This document shows positions 1 through 5,144 of a stretch of 5,144 bases of DNA, piece after piece. Both the position numbers and the translations under genes were made by a program. The stretch comes from Phycisphaerae bacterium (GTDB taxonomy: Bacteria > Planctomycetota > Phycisphaerae > Phycisphaerales > SM1A02), in assembly GCA_018663565.1 (NCBI GenBank), contig JABJQE010000277.1, positions 1 to 5,144 on the forward strand. The letters run 5' to 3'. The notes below the pieces were generated by a model, which saw nothing but the letters and a program-made list of their open reading frames with translations, was not told where the DNA came from and did no database searches. Position 1 is the stretch's first letter. The number at the start of each line of letters is the position of its first letter.

Positions 1-499
1 CCCGAATCGTGCGGCGGACGTCATTGGGGTGAATTCGAGTGGCCGCCTCAGGGTCACGGCATTCAAGCTCGGCCCGCAGTTCGGCCGGGTCGAGGGCTGC
101 GAGTTCTGCGCGGAGCACGGGGTCTGGCGAGGGCCCATCGAGTAATCCAAACAGCAAGGCCTGTACATATAGATTGGTGCCGCCCACGACCACTGGCCAT
201 CGCCCACGACCGCGTATGTCCGCGATAGCCGCAGTGGCTGCTGTACACCAATCATCAACGGAATAGGGCGTGTTTGGCGGCGTAATGCTTAGCAAGTGGT
301 GGGGTATTCCAGCTCGCTCGTCCATTGTCGGGGTGGCGGTTCCGATGTCCATGCCGGTGTAGATCTGCATGGAGTCGGCTGAGATGCACTCGCCGCCGCC
401 CGGCAAAGATCCGCTCAGTTGTACCGACAGGGCAGTCTTGCCGCCGGCGGTGGGGCCGACGATCAAAACGATGGGTCGATTGTGAGCGGTTGATTTCAT
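1..499 (-). CDS. miaA: tRNA dimethylallyltransferase (MiaA), N-terminal part, cut by left edge
   Basis: MiaA transfers a dimethylallyl group from DMAPP to N6 of adenosine 37 in tRNAs that read codons starting with U; it is cytoplasmic. Reading the minus strand from the ATG at 499-497 gives 166 codons before the window ends. Visible family motifs are the P-loop GPTAGGKT (residues 15-22), the ISADSMQIYTGMDIGTATP block (39-57) containing the conserved Asp42 of the DSxQ motif, GIPHHLL (64-70), VVGGTNLYVQALL (104-116) and HPNDVRRTIR (157-166). The family is usually about 300 residues, so roughly the C-terminal 45% lies outside. The P-loop has Gly where E. coli has Ser (GPTASGKT), a tolerated position. 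The start sits a few residues before the first beta strand, as expected, but I see no strong Shine-Dalgarno upstream. The gene diverges from pgk across about 60 nt. The assignment is secure; only the exact start is slightly open. Confidence 0.96.
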   Translation of the reverse strand, partial: MKSTAHNRPIVLIVGPTAGGKTALSVQLSGSLPGGGECISADSMQIYTGMDIGTATPTMDERAGIPHHLLSITPPNTPYSVDDWCTAATAAIADIRGRGRWPVVVGGTNLYVQALLFGLLDGPSPDPVLRAELAALDPAELRAELECRDPEAATRIHPNDVRRTIR

Positions 500-560
500 G
501 CAGTGTGTGTACCGTATGGCCCGTGCCAAGAGCGTACCGATTCAGACTGGAGAAGTGACG
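500..560. promoter_or_regulatory. Divergent miaA/pgk intergenic region, presumed promoters
   Basis: These 61 nt are all that separates the divergent starts of miaA and pgk, so promoters for both genes must lie here or reach into the 5' ends of the genes. I could not find a well-spaced -35/-10 pair on either strand. On the plus strand TTGATT (490-495, inside miaA) precedes TATGGC (515-520) with a 19-nt spacer, a poor match. No operator-like palindrome stands out. The call rests on gene layout only. Confidence 0.4.
549..555 (+). promoter_or_regulatory. Ribosome binding site of pgk
   Basis: GGAGAAG lies with GGAG ending 8 nt before the ATG at 561. This is a good Shine-Dalgarno match and spacing. 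It decides the start: the same frame is open upstream with ATGs at 498 and 516, but neither has a comparable site and both would add residues not expected in the family. Confidence 0.8.
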
Positions 561-1775
561 ATGCCTACCCGAAGTGTGAGAGATATTGACTGCCAGGGGA
601 AGCGAGTCTTGATACGCGTTGACTTCAATGTACCACTCGATGATACGGGAGCCATTCTGGACGACCGACGCATTGCAACCGCCTTGCCAACCATTCAATA
701 TGTGCTCAAGGGCGGCGGCATTGCGGTTGTGATGAGCCACTTCGGTCGTCCAGCTGGGACAGGGTTTGAGCAGGAGTACACGCTCGCGCCAGTCGCCGAG
801 CGATTGCAGTCGCTGCTTGGAGATAAGCACCCAGTTCACTTTGTTTCAGGTGCCTGTGTCGGAGACGCCGTGACTGCGGCCGTGTCATCGGCATCTCCAG
901 GTGAGGTTGTGTTGCTTGACAATCTCCGGTTTGAACCCGGCGAGAAGTCCAACGATGCTTCATTTGGGGCGGCAATCGCGTTGCTCGGTGATGCCTATGT
1001 CAATGATGCGTTCGGCACAGCGCACAGGGCGCATGCTTCGATGGTCGCGGTTCCGCAGGCCATGCCACGTGCGCCCCGAGTTGCGGGGCTTCTGCTTGAG
1101 AAGGAATTGCATTTTCTCTCCGATATGCTCGCTGATCCGAAGCGGCCATTTGCTGCGATTCTCGGCGGCGCTAAGGTGTCAGATAAACTGGCGACCATCG
1201 AGAATCTGCTTCCACGGGTTGATGCGATCTTCGTGGGTGGCGCGATGGCCTATACGTTTCTTCATGCGGCGGGCGAAGCCATTGGCGAGAGCCTGCTCGA
1301 AGAAGACATGGTGTCCACTGCCCGCTCGTTGCTCGAGGAATCAGCGAATTCAAGTACGGAGATTGTTCTTCCAACCGATCATCAGTGCGCCGAACGGATT
1401 GAAGCGAACGCCAAGGTGCGAATCTGTGAGTTGGGTATTCCCAAGGGTTGGATGGGTCTTGATATTGGACCTGAGACAGAGGCCGCATGGCGGGGTCGCC
1501 TGCTGAACATGAAGACGGTGATTTGGAATGGGCCAGTGGGGGTCTTTGAGCAGCCGCCTTTTGATCACGGCACTATTGGTATTGCCAAGACCCTCGCACA
1601 GGCCACGCATAAGCATCATGCCGTCACGGTTATTGGTGGCGGCGAAACGGCGGCGGCCGTACGAGCGGCAGGGGTTGCCGACCGGCTCTCCCACGTCTCG
1701 ACTGGCGGGGGTGCAAGCCTGCGAATGCTTGAGGGGGCTGATCTTCCCGGCTTGGACGCCCTAGAAACGATTTGA
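561..1775 (+). CDS. pgk: Phosphoglycerate kinase
   Basis: Catalyses 1,3-bisphosphoglycerate + ADP to 3-phosphoglycerate + ATP in glycolysis, and the reverse in gluconeogenesis or carbon fixation; cytoplasmic. The 404-residue product has the usual bacterial length (about 390-400). N-terminal substrate domain: RVDFNVPL (19-26), SHFGRP (59-64), LLDNLRFEPGE (118-128) and FGTAHRAHAS (151-160), which supply the basic patch (Arg19, His60, Arg63, Arg123, Arg156) for the bisphosphate. C-terminal nucleotide domain: GGAKVSDK (202-209), DIGPET (301-306), WNGPVGVFE (322-330), GGGET (359-363) and STGGGASL (380-387). After STGGGASL the usual Glu is replaced by Arg (SLRMLEG). The ATG at 561 is chosen because of the GGAG site 8 nt upstream and because the protein then begins as the family does. 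It is the first plus-strand gene, divergent from miaA, and is followed after 60 nt by the thioredoxin gene with no clear terminator between. Identity is certain. Confidence 0.98.
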   Translation: MPTRSVRDIDCQGKRVLIRVDFNVPLDDTGAILDDRRIATALPTIQYVLKGGGIAVVMSHFGRPAGTGFEQEYTLAPVAERLQSLLGDKHPVHFVSGACVGDAVTAAVSSASPGEVVLLDNLRFEPGEKSNDASFGAAIALLGDAYVNDAFGTAHRAHASMVAVPQAMPRAPRVAGLLLEKELHFLSDMLADPKRPFAAILGGAKVSDKLATIENLLPRVDAIFVGGAMAYTFLHAAGEAIGESLLEEDMVSTARSLLEESANSSTEIVLPTDHQCAERIEANAKVRICELGIPKGWMGLDIGPETEAAWRGRLLNMKTVIWNGPVGVFEQPPFDHGTIGIAKTLAQATHKHHAVTVIGGGETAAAVRAAGVADRLSHVSTGGGASLRMLEGADLPGLDALETI

Positions 1776-1779
1776 GCGC

Positions 1780-1785
1780 TATACT
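1780..1785 (+). promoter_or_regulatory. Possible -10 box upstream of the thioredoxin gene
   Basis: TATACT just after the pgk stop codon is close to the sigma-70 -10 consensus TATAAT. The best upstream partner, TTGGAC (1752-1757), is 22 nt away, which is too far for a normal promoter, and there is no extended -10 TG. If used, it would give a leader of about 45 nt and allow the downstream genes to be transcribed separately from pgk. Weak, single-hexamer evidence. Confidence 0.25.
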
Positions 1786-1818
1786 GGAGTTTGTGGGTGG
1801 AATCGGTAACCCCGAACA

Positions 1819-1836
1819 ATGAGGATTGACATGTAA
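1819..1836 (+). other. Five-codon mini-ORF overlapping the thioredoxin gene start
   Basis: ATG at 1819 opens the peptide MRIDM and stops at TAA 1834-1836, whose last A is the first base of the thioredoxin ATG (TAATG). The only Shine-Dalgarno-like element nearby, GAGG (1821-1824), lies within this mini-ORF, 11 nt before the thioredoxin ATG at 1836 and 6 nt before the second ATG of the mini-ORF at 1831. A two-codon version (ATG TAA) starting at 1831 would have the better spacing. It may be accidental, or it may feed ribosomes to the downstream start by termination-reinitiation. Nothing shows it is translated. Confidence 0.2.
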
Positions 1837-2894
1837 TGTTGAAATCAAGACGAATGGCTATGGCGTGTGTGGTGACAGTGGCTTCAGCGATGCTCGCGTG
1901 CGTGACCGCAGCGGACGCCCGCGAGAAACTTGTTGTTGGCGACGCCGCGCCGGAATTCAAGATGAAGACTTGGGTACTTTCTCCCCAAGGTGAATCTGTC
2001 AACATGACGGACGGCAAAGTGCACGTTGTTGAGTTCTGGGCAACTTGGTGTCGTCCATGCAAATTCTCCATTCCACATCTCACTCGCCTGCAGCAAGAGT
2101 GGGGCGACGACCGTTTGCAAATCATTGGCATTACCGAGGAGGAAGAGGACGTAGTGAAGCCGTGGATCGACCGAAATATCGCACAGATCGGTTACTCGAT
2201 CGGTATTTCCGACAGCCGTGGACCACAGAAGACATGGTTCAAGGCTGCGGGCCTTGAAGGAATTCCGGCTGCATTTATCGTTGGTCCTCGTGGACGCATT
2301 CAGTTCATTGGTAATCCAAATGCGGATGAGTTTGCGCTGACGCTTACGGAAGTGCTCAAGGGTCGATTCGACGCAGCAAAGACTCGCGAAGCTGCACCAC
2401 TGTTTGAAGAACTCCGTCGCCACCGCGATCTGAAGAATTGGCGGCAGTACGAGAAGATTGCCAGAGAGATCATTGCGATCTCGCCGAAGGTCTTTGTTGA
2501 TACGCAAGTAGATCTATTCGAAACTCAATTGGTGGACATGAAAGATCCAGTGACTGCGTATGCGGGCGCGAAGATCTTCGTGGATGCCAAGATCAATGAC
2601 GATCCAGAGGGTGTATTGATCTTGGTTGATCGCATTGTCAATGATCCCGATATCCCAGACGCGCAGCGAAACTTGTCCTTCGCGCTCGCGTCGGCCACAC
2701 AGGCGATGGAGCGGTTCGAGAAGCCAGGCGAACAGGCTCGGGCGCTCAAGACGATTGCCGCCACTCACTTCAAGAGCGGTGATGTCGCTGCGGCGATCAA
2801 GACTGCGCGGAAGGCATATCGAACGGCCCCTGCTCAGGTCAAGGATGATTACCGAGCACAATGGATGGAATACAAGAGTCATGCAAAGGGCTGA
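1836..2894 (+). CDS. Exported TlpA-like thioredoxin-fold protein with helical/TPR-like C-terminal half
   Basis: A 352-residue protein. Residues 1-28 look like an export signal: basic KSRR at 3-6, a hydrophobic stretch 7-26, then a signal-peptidase-I-like Ala-Asp-Ala ending at 28. Cys22 in MLAC (19-22) is a poor alternative lipobox. Residues about 32-175 form a redoxin/TlpA-type domain: VGDAAPEF (34-41), VHVVEFWATWCRPC (62-75) with redox cysteines Cys72 and Cys75, and the cis-proline loop GIPAAFIVGPRGRI (142-154, Pro144). Such proteins reduce or transfer disulfides outside the cytoplasm; this one's partner is unknown. Residues about 180-352 are predicted helical by eye, rich in Ala, Lys, Glu and Arg; 303-331 resembles a TPR unit (paired helices with an FKSGD turn and a final Pro). 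TlpA-like proteins are usually about 150-200 residues, so the tail is an added domain, probably for protein contact. The first ATG is kept because it supplies the basic n-region; Met7 at 1854 would lose it. No specific gene symbol is justified. Confidence 0.9.
   Translation: MLKSRRMAMACVVTVASAMLACVTAADAREKLVVGDAAPEFKMKTWVLSPQGESVNMTDGKVHVVEFWATWCRPCKFSIPHLTRLQQEWGDDRLQIIGITEEEEDVVKPWIDRNIAQIGYSIGISDSRGPQKTWFKAAGLEGIPAAFIVGPRGRIQFIGNPNADEFALTLTEVLKGRFDAAKTREAAPLFEELRRHRDLKNWRQYEKIAREIIAISPKVFVDTQVDLFETQLVDMKDPVTAYAGAKIFVDAKINDDPEGVLILVDRIVNDPDIPDAQRNLSFALASATQAMERFEKPGEQARALKTIAATHFKSGDVAAAIKTARKAYRTAPAQVKDDYRAQWMEYKSHAKG
2886..2890 (+). promoter_or_regulatory. Ribosome binding site of rpe, inside the end of the thioredoxin gene
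   Basis: AAGGG ends 8 nt before GTG 2899 and overlaps the last codons of the upstream gene, just before its TGA at 2892-2894. It favours the GTG as the start of rpe over the in-frame ATG at 2881, which would place this site inside its own coding sequence, and over the ATG at 2950, which has no comparable site. Confidence 0.6.
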
Positions 2895-2898
2895 ATCA

Positions 2899-3609
2899 GT
2901 GACTACTGATCACCTTGGGTTTGGCCGATTTGCTTCGCCTGATGAGCGGATGGTCGGAGCCTCAATTTTGTCGGCCGACTTTGCAGCCCTTGGCCTTGAG
3001 GCCGAGGCTGTGCTTGCTGCCGGGGCCGATGCGCTGCATGTTGACGTGATGGATGGCCACTTTGTGCCGAACCTCTCCATGGGGCCGGCGATCTGTGGCG
3101 GCTTGCGGCGACATCTGCCCAGTGCCCTGCTCGATGTTCATCTCATGGTTGAGCGTCCAGATATGTTCATAGAAGCCTTTGCCAAGAATGGGGCAGACCA
3201 CCAGACCATTCATATTGAGTCGCCGGTCAATCACCGTGAACTTGCCGACCAGATTCACGATGCCGGGTGCACCGCGGGAATTGCAGTCAACCCGGATACG
3301 CCAGTTGACGAGATGCTCGCTTTGCAAGACGTGTATCAACTGTTTCTGGTGATGAGTGTTCATCCTGGATATTCGGGACAGTCTTTCATTGAGGATGTGC
3401 TGCCAAAGGTTGCCACACTGCATGCCGAACTCCCCGCGGGTTCTTGGATTCAGATGGACGGCGGGGTATCCCCTGAGACCGCACCACAATGTCGCGATGC
3501 GGGCTGCAATATGCTGATAAGTGCCTCGGCCATCTACGGAAGTGACGACTATCGCATTCCCATTGAGGCAATTCGTGGGCAGGCTGATATCCTCGACAGC
3601 CATGCCTGA
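2899..3609 (+). CDS. rpe: Ribulose-phosphate 3-epimerase
   Basis: Interconverts D-ribulose 5-phosphate and D-xylulose 5-phosphate in the pentose phosphate pathway (and the Calvin cycle where present); a cytoplasmic metal-dependent TIM barrel. The 236-residue product is slightly longer than the usual 215-230. Motifs: ASILSADFAALG (21-32), HVDVMDGHFVPN (47-58), DVHLMV (79-84), HIESP (105-109), GIAVNPDTP (127-135), MSVHPGYSGQSFI (152-164), MDGGV (186-190). By family homology the metal ligands are His47, Asp49, His81 and Asp187, with Asp49 and Asp187 as the acid/base pair. The phosphate-loop segment reads SASAIYG (208-214) where an AGSAIFG-like sequence is usual, so a Gly is replaced by Ala209. 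GTG 2899 is chosen for its AAGGG site; ATG 2881 would overlap the upstream gene by 14 nt, and ATG 2950 (MVGASILSADF) would give a more typical N-terminus. It lies 4 nt after the thioredoxin gene and overlaps accD by 8 nt, implying one transcript. Confidence 0.96.
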   Translation: MTTDHLGFGRFASPDERMVGASILSADFAALGLEAEAVLAAGADALHVDVMDGHFVPNLSMGPAICGGLRRHLPSALLDVHLMVERPDMFIEAFAKNGADHQTIHIESPVNHRELADQIHDAGCTAGIAVNPDTPVDEMLALQDVYQLFLVMSVHPGYSGQSFIEDVLPKVATLHAELPAGSWIQMDGGVSPETAPQCRDAGCNMLISASAIYGSDDYRIPIEAIRGQADILDSHA

Positions 3610-4453
3610 CCCAAACGCTCGATCATGGACGGATGCTGATGTCGCAACCGCGACACGCAAGAAGCCGGTCCCGGAGGGATTGTGGGTGCGGTGCGCATCG
3701 TGCGGCGTGATTCTCTTCCGGCGAGCCCTCGAGAATAACCTGAGTGTCTGCCCTGACTGCCGCCATCACTTTCGCATTTCTGCCCCTGAACGAATTACGC
3801 AACTTGCAGACCCTGATTCATTTGACGAGTTCGCGAACGAGATAGTCTCAGGTGACCCCTTATCTTTTGTAGACACGAAGGCCTACCCCGATCGACTCGC
3901 TGCGGCGAAAAAGAAGACCGGTGTCAATGAAGCAGTTCGATGCGGCACAGCCTTTATCAAAGGCCGAAAGGTCGTGCTTGTTGCGATGGACTTCCGATTC
4001 CTTGGCGGCTCAATGGGGTCCGCAGTTGGTGAGAAAATCGCGATTGCCATCGAGATGGCCATTGCCGATGATCTGCCGCTCATTGTGGTGTCTTCTTCAG
4101 GCGGCGCGAGGATGATGGAGTCGGGGCTCTCGCTCATGCAAATGGCCAAGACTTCAGCGGCACTTGCCCGCTTCGACGAGTCGGGTGGTTTATTCATCTC
4201 CGTGCTGACAGATCCGACGACCGGCGGCGTGACAGCAAGCTTTGCCATGCTCGGTGATGTGATTCTTGGTGAGCCGAAAGCGTTGATTGGCTTTGCCGGC
4301 CCGCGTGTTATCAAGAACACGATCCGCCAGGACTTGCCCGAGGGATTCCAGCGTAGTGAGTTCTTGCTTGAGCACGGTTTCCTTGACCGAGTTGTTGACC
4401 GCAAGGATCTCCGCAGTGAGATTTCAAGCCTCATCGACTATGCCGGCAAGTAG
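3602..4453 (+). CDS. accD: Acetyl-CoA carboxylase carboxyltransferase, beta subunit
   Basis: AccD pairs with AccA to move the carboxyl group from carboxybiotin on AccB to acetyl-CoA, making malonyl-CoA for fatty-acid synthesis; cytoplasmic. The 283-residue length is typical (about 280-305). The N-terminal zinc ribbon has Cys31, Cys34, Cys50 and Cys53 in the pattern C-X2-C-X15-C-X2-C, diagnostic for bacterial AccD. The crotonase-like carboxyltransferase domain follows: FLGGSMGSAVGEKI (133-146), SSSGGARMMES (164-174), LTDPTTGGVTASFAMLGD (202-219), GFAGPRVIKNTIRQ (230-243) and LLEHGFLDRVVDR (255-267). The ATG at 3602 gives about 25 residues before the zinc ribbon, as is usual; the frame is open upstream to 3521, but those codons lie deep in rpe. 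There is no good Shine-Dalgarno, so expression probably depends on coupling to rpe, whose stop lies 5 nt downstream of this start. No accA is in the window. Confidence 0.98.
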   Translation: MPDPNARSWTDADVATATRKKPVPEGLWVRCASCGVILFRRALENNLSVCPDCRHHFRISAPERITQLADPDSFDEFANEIVSGDPLSFVDTKAYPDRLAAAKKKTGVNEAVRCGTAFIKGRKVVLVAMDFRFLGGSMGSAVGEKIAIAIEMAIADDLPLIVVSSSGGARMMESGLSLMQMAKTSAALARFDESGGLFISVLTDPTTGGVTASFAMLGDVILGEPKALIGFAGPRVIKNTIRQDLPEGFQRSEFLLEHGFLDRVVDRKDLRSEISSLIDYAGK

Positions 4454-5144
4454 CCGCCGCGGCACATCTCATGACCGTGTGCCTCTCACCATCTTGTGGC
4501 TTGTAGGTGCTGCTGTGTCGTGGTGGGGCGTGCAGCCGGGTGGATGGGTGTCCCCTGGTTGGCTTGGGCTCTTTGGCATGGTGTGGGTTGGGCTGATCGT
4601 TCGGGCAGCGATTGGTGCTCGTAGTGGCCGCGTGTTCTTCGTGGCGTGCTGGGTGCTTATGACGCTGCCGTGGCTTGTAGTACTCTCGTGGGTCGGCGAT
4701 GTCTCGGTTGCTGGGTGGCCACCCCTCGCGGTGTATTCCGCTGCCTACTCGGCTGTGGGAGGTCTGTTGATTCGGTGGTGGTATCTGGGCCGAACGTATG
4801 TGCCATTGAGCGTTGTAGTCGGTGTTGTCGGTCTCTCGCTCGAATATATTCGGGCCGAAGTGCTCTTTGATGCGTGGTCCTTTCATCTTGCTGGCCATCC
4901 CTTGTGGGGAAGCCAACTGGCAATGCTTGCCTCGTGGGGCGGCGTGTGGGCGTGCAGCCTCCTTATCTTTGCATGTGGCGGTGTGTGCGCCGGCGTGTTA
5001 CTAGGCCATACATGGCGTGTAGTGGCGTGGAGTCTTATTCTGCCCGTAGCGATGATTGGATTCGCGCTGGCGACGCCCGTTCCAATGCCCACCGGCCACG
5101 ACACACTTCGCGTGCTTGCGGTGCAAACCAATCTCCCTCAGGAC
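4440..5144 (+). CDS. lnt: Apolipoprotein N-acyltransferase (Lnt), N-terminal part, cut by right edge
   Basis: Lnt adds the third acyl chain to the N-terminal cysteine of lipoproteins at the inner membrane. The frame is open from ATG 4440 through the end of the window (235 codons). After a short basic N-terminus (SRRG 5-8) there are about six or seven hydrophobic, presumably membrane-spanning segments: roughly 15-31, 40-58, 64-85, 95-112, 121-135, 157-188 and 192-212. The segment SLEYIRAEVLFDAWSFHLAG (133-152), followed by GHPLWGSQLAMLASWGGVW (152-170), corresponds to the Lnt stretch EWLR...W..LG..Q......G. At 223-235, LRVLAVQTNLPQD matches the first strand of the nitrilase domain (vQ.N.pq). 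The catalytic Glu-Lys-Cys triad would lie beyond the window, so activity cannot be judged. The fragment is very rich in Trp (18 of 235). Its ATG overlaps the end of accD by 14 nt without a clear Shine-Dalgarno, so translational coupling is likely; GTG 4479 is an alternative start. Confidence 0.85.
   Translation, partial: MPASSRRGTSHDRVPLTILWLVGAAVSWWGVQPGGWVSPGWLGLFGMVWVGLIVRAAIGARSGRVFFVACWVLMTLPWLVVLSWVGDVSVAGWPPLAVYSAAYSAVGGLLIRWWYLGRTYVPLSVVVGVVGLSLEYIRAEVLFDAWSFHLAGHPLWGSQLAMLASWGGVWACSLLIFACGGVCAGVLLGHTWRVVAWSLILPVAMIGFALATPVPMPTGHDTLRVLAVQTNLPQD

Noticed and set aside
498..560. 21-codon upstream extension of pgk from ATG 498
   Set aside because: The CATG at 497-500 gives an ATG on both strands by chance, the extension has no Shine-Dalgarno and would overlap the miaA start, and ATG 561 has a good GGAG site.
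255..839. Minus-strand open frame (194 codons) spanning miaA and the start of pgk
   Set aside because: It is out of frame with miaA, crosses the intergenic gap and has no family features; MiaA in the neighbouring frame explains the region.
901..1506. Plus-strand open frame (201 codons) within pgk
   Set aside because: Out-of-frame shadow rich in Arg, Cys and Trp inside a well-conserved pgk.
1795..1812. Short inverted repeat GGGT...ACCC between pgk and the thioredoxin gene, considered as a terminator
   Set aside because: The stem is only 4 bp with a 10-nt loop and no following T-run.
1884..2507. Minus-strand open frame (207 codons) opposite the thioredoxin gene
   Set aside because: Antisense to the redoxin domain, whose motifs are unambiguous on the plus strand.
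2962..3660. Long minus-strand open frame (232 codons) opposite rpe
   Set aside because: It lies antisense to the whole of a clearly functional rpe, its translation shows no recognisable motifs, and GC-rich coding DNA commonly leaves such frames open.
3883..4434. Minus-strand open frame (183 codons) opposite accD
   Set aside because: Antisense shadow of accD; low-complexity Ser/Arg/Pro-rich translation with no domain.
1..5144. A novel defence, mobile or biosynthetic system
   Set aside because: All coding space is explained by five recognisable housekeeping genes and one TlpA-like protein. No repeats, integrase, transposase, toxin-antitoxin pair or atypical composition island was seen.

Overview
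The window is a compact stretch of bacterial housekeeping genes with almost no intergenic space. One gene points left: the 5' part of miaA (tRNA dimethylallyltransferase), cut by the left edge. Five genes point right: pgk (phosphoglycerate kinase), a secreted TlpA-like thioredoxin protein with a helical/TPR-like C-terminal half, rpe (ribulose-phosphate 3-epimerase), accD (acetyl-CoA carboxylase carboxyltransferase beta subunit), and the 5' part of lnt (apolipoprotein N-acyltransferase), cut by the right edge.

Organism: Lnt and an exported TlpA-type thioredoxin indicate a diderm (Gram-negative-type) bacterium. The style of the PGK N-terminus (DDRRIATALPTI), the TlpA-plus-helical-tail protein and the unusual gene neighbourhood remind me of Planctomycetota, perhaps Phycisphaerae. 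That is an impression from memory, not a demonstrated assignment. The DNA looks moderately GC-rich with standard codon use.

Layout: miaA (1-499, minus) and pgk (561-1775, plus) diverge from a gap of about 60 nt that should hold both promoters. Another gap of about 60 nt separates pgk from the thioredoxin gene (1836-2894) and contains a possible -10 box but no convincing terminator. From there the genes are packed: rpe starts 4 nt after the thioredoxin stop (GTG start, good Shine-Dalgarno), accD overlaps the end of rpe by 8 nt, and lnt overlaps the end of accD by 14 nt. The last four genes, and possibly pgk too, are therefore probably one transcript with translational coupling. No stretch over 300 nt lacks a gene, and I saw no RNA gene, mobile element, CRISPR array or large repeat.

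Functionally the run joins central carbon metabolism (pgk, rpe), the first committed step of fatty-acid synthesis (accD) and envelope biogenesis (the exported thioredoxin and lnt). I found no evidence of a previously undescribed system. The items most worth a second look are the TlpA-helical protein inside a metabolic operon, the ambiguous type of its export signal, a five-codon mini-ORF whose stop overlaps its start, and an altered phosphate-loop residue in Rpe.
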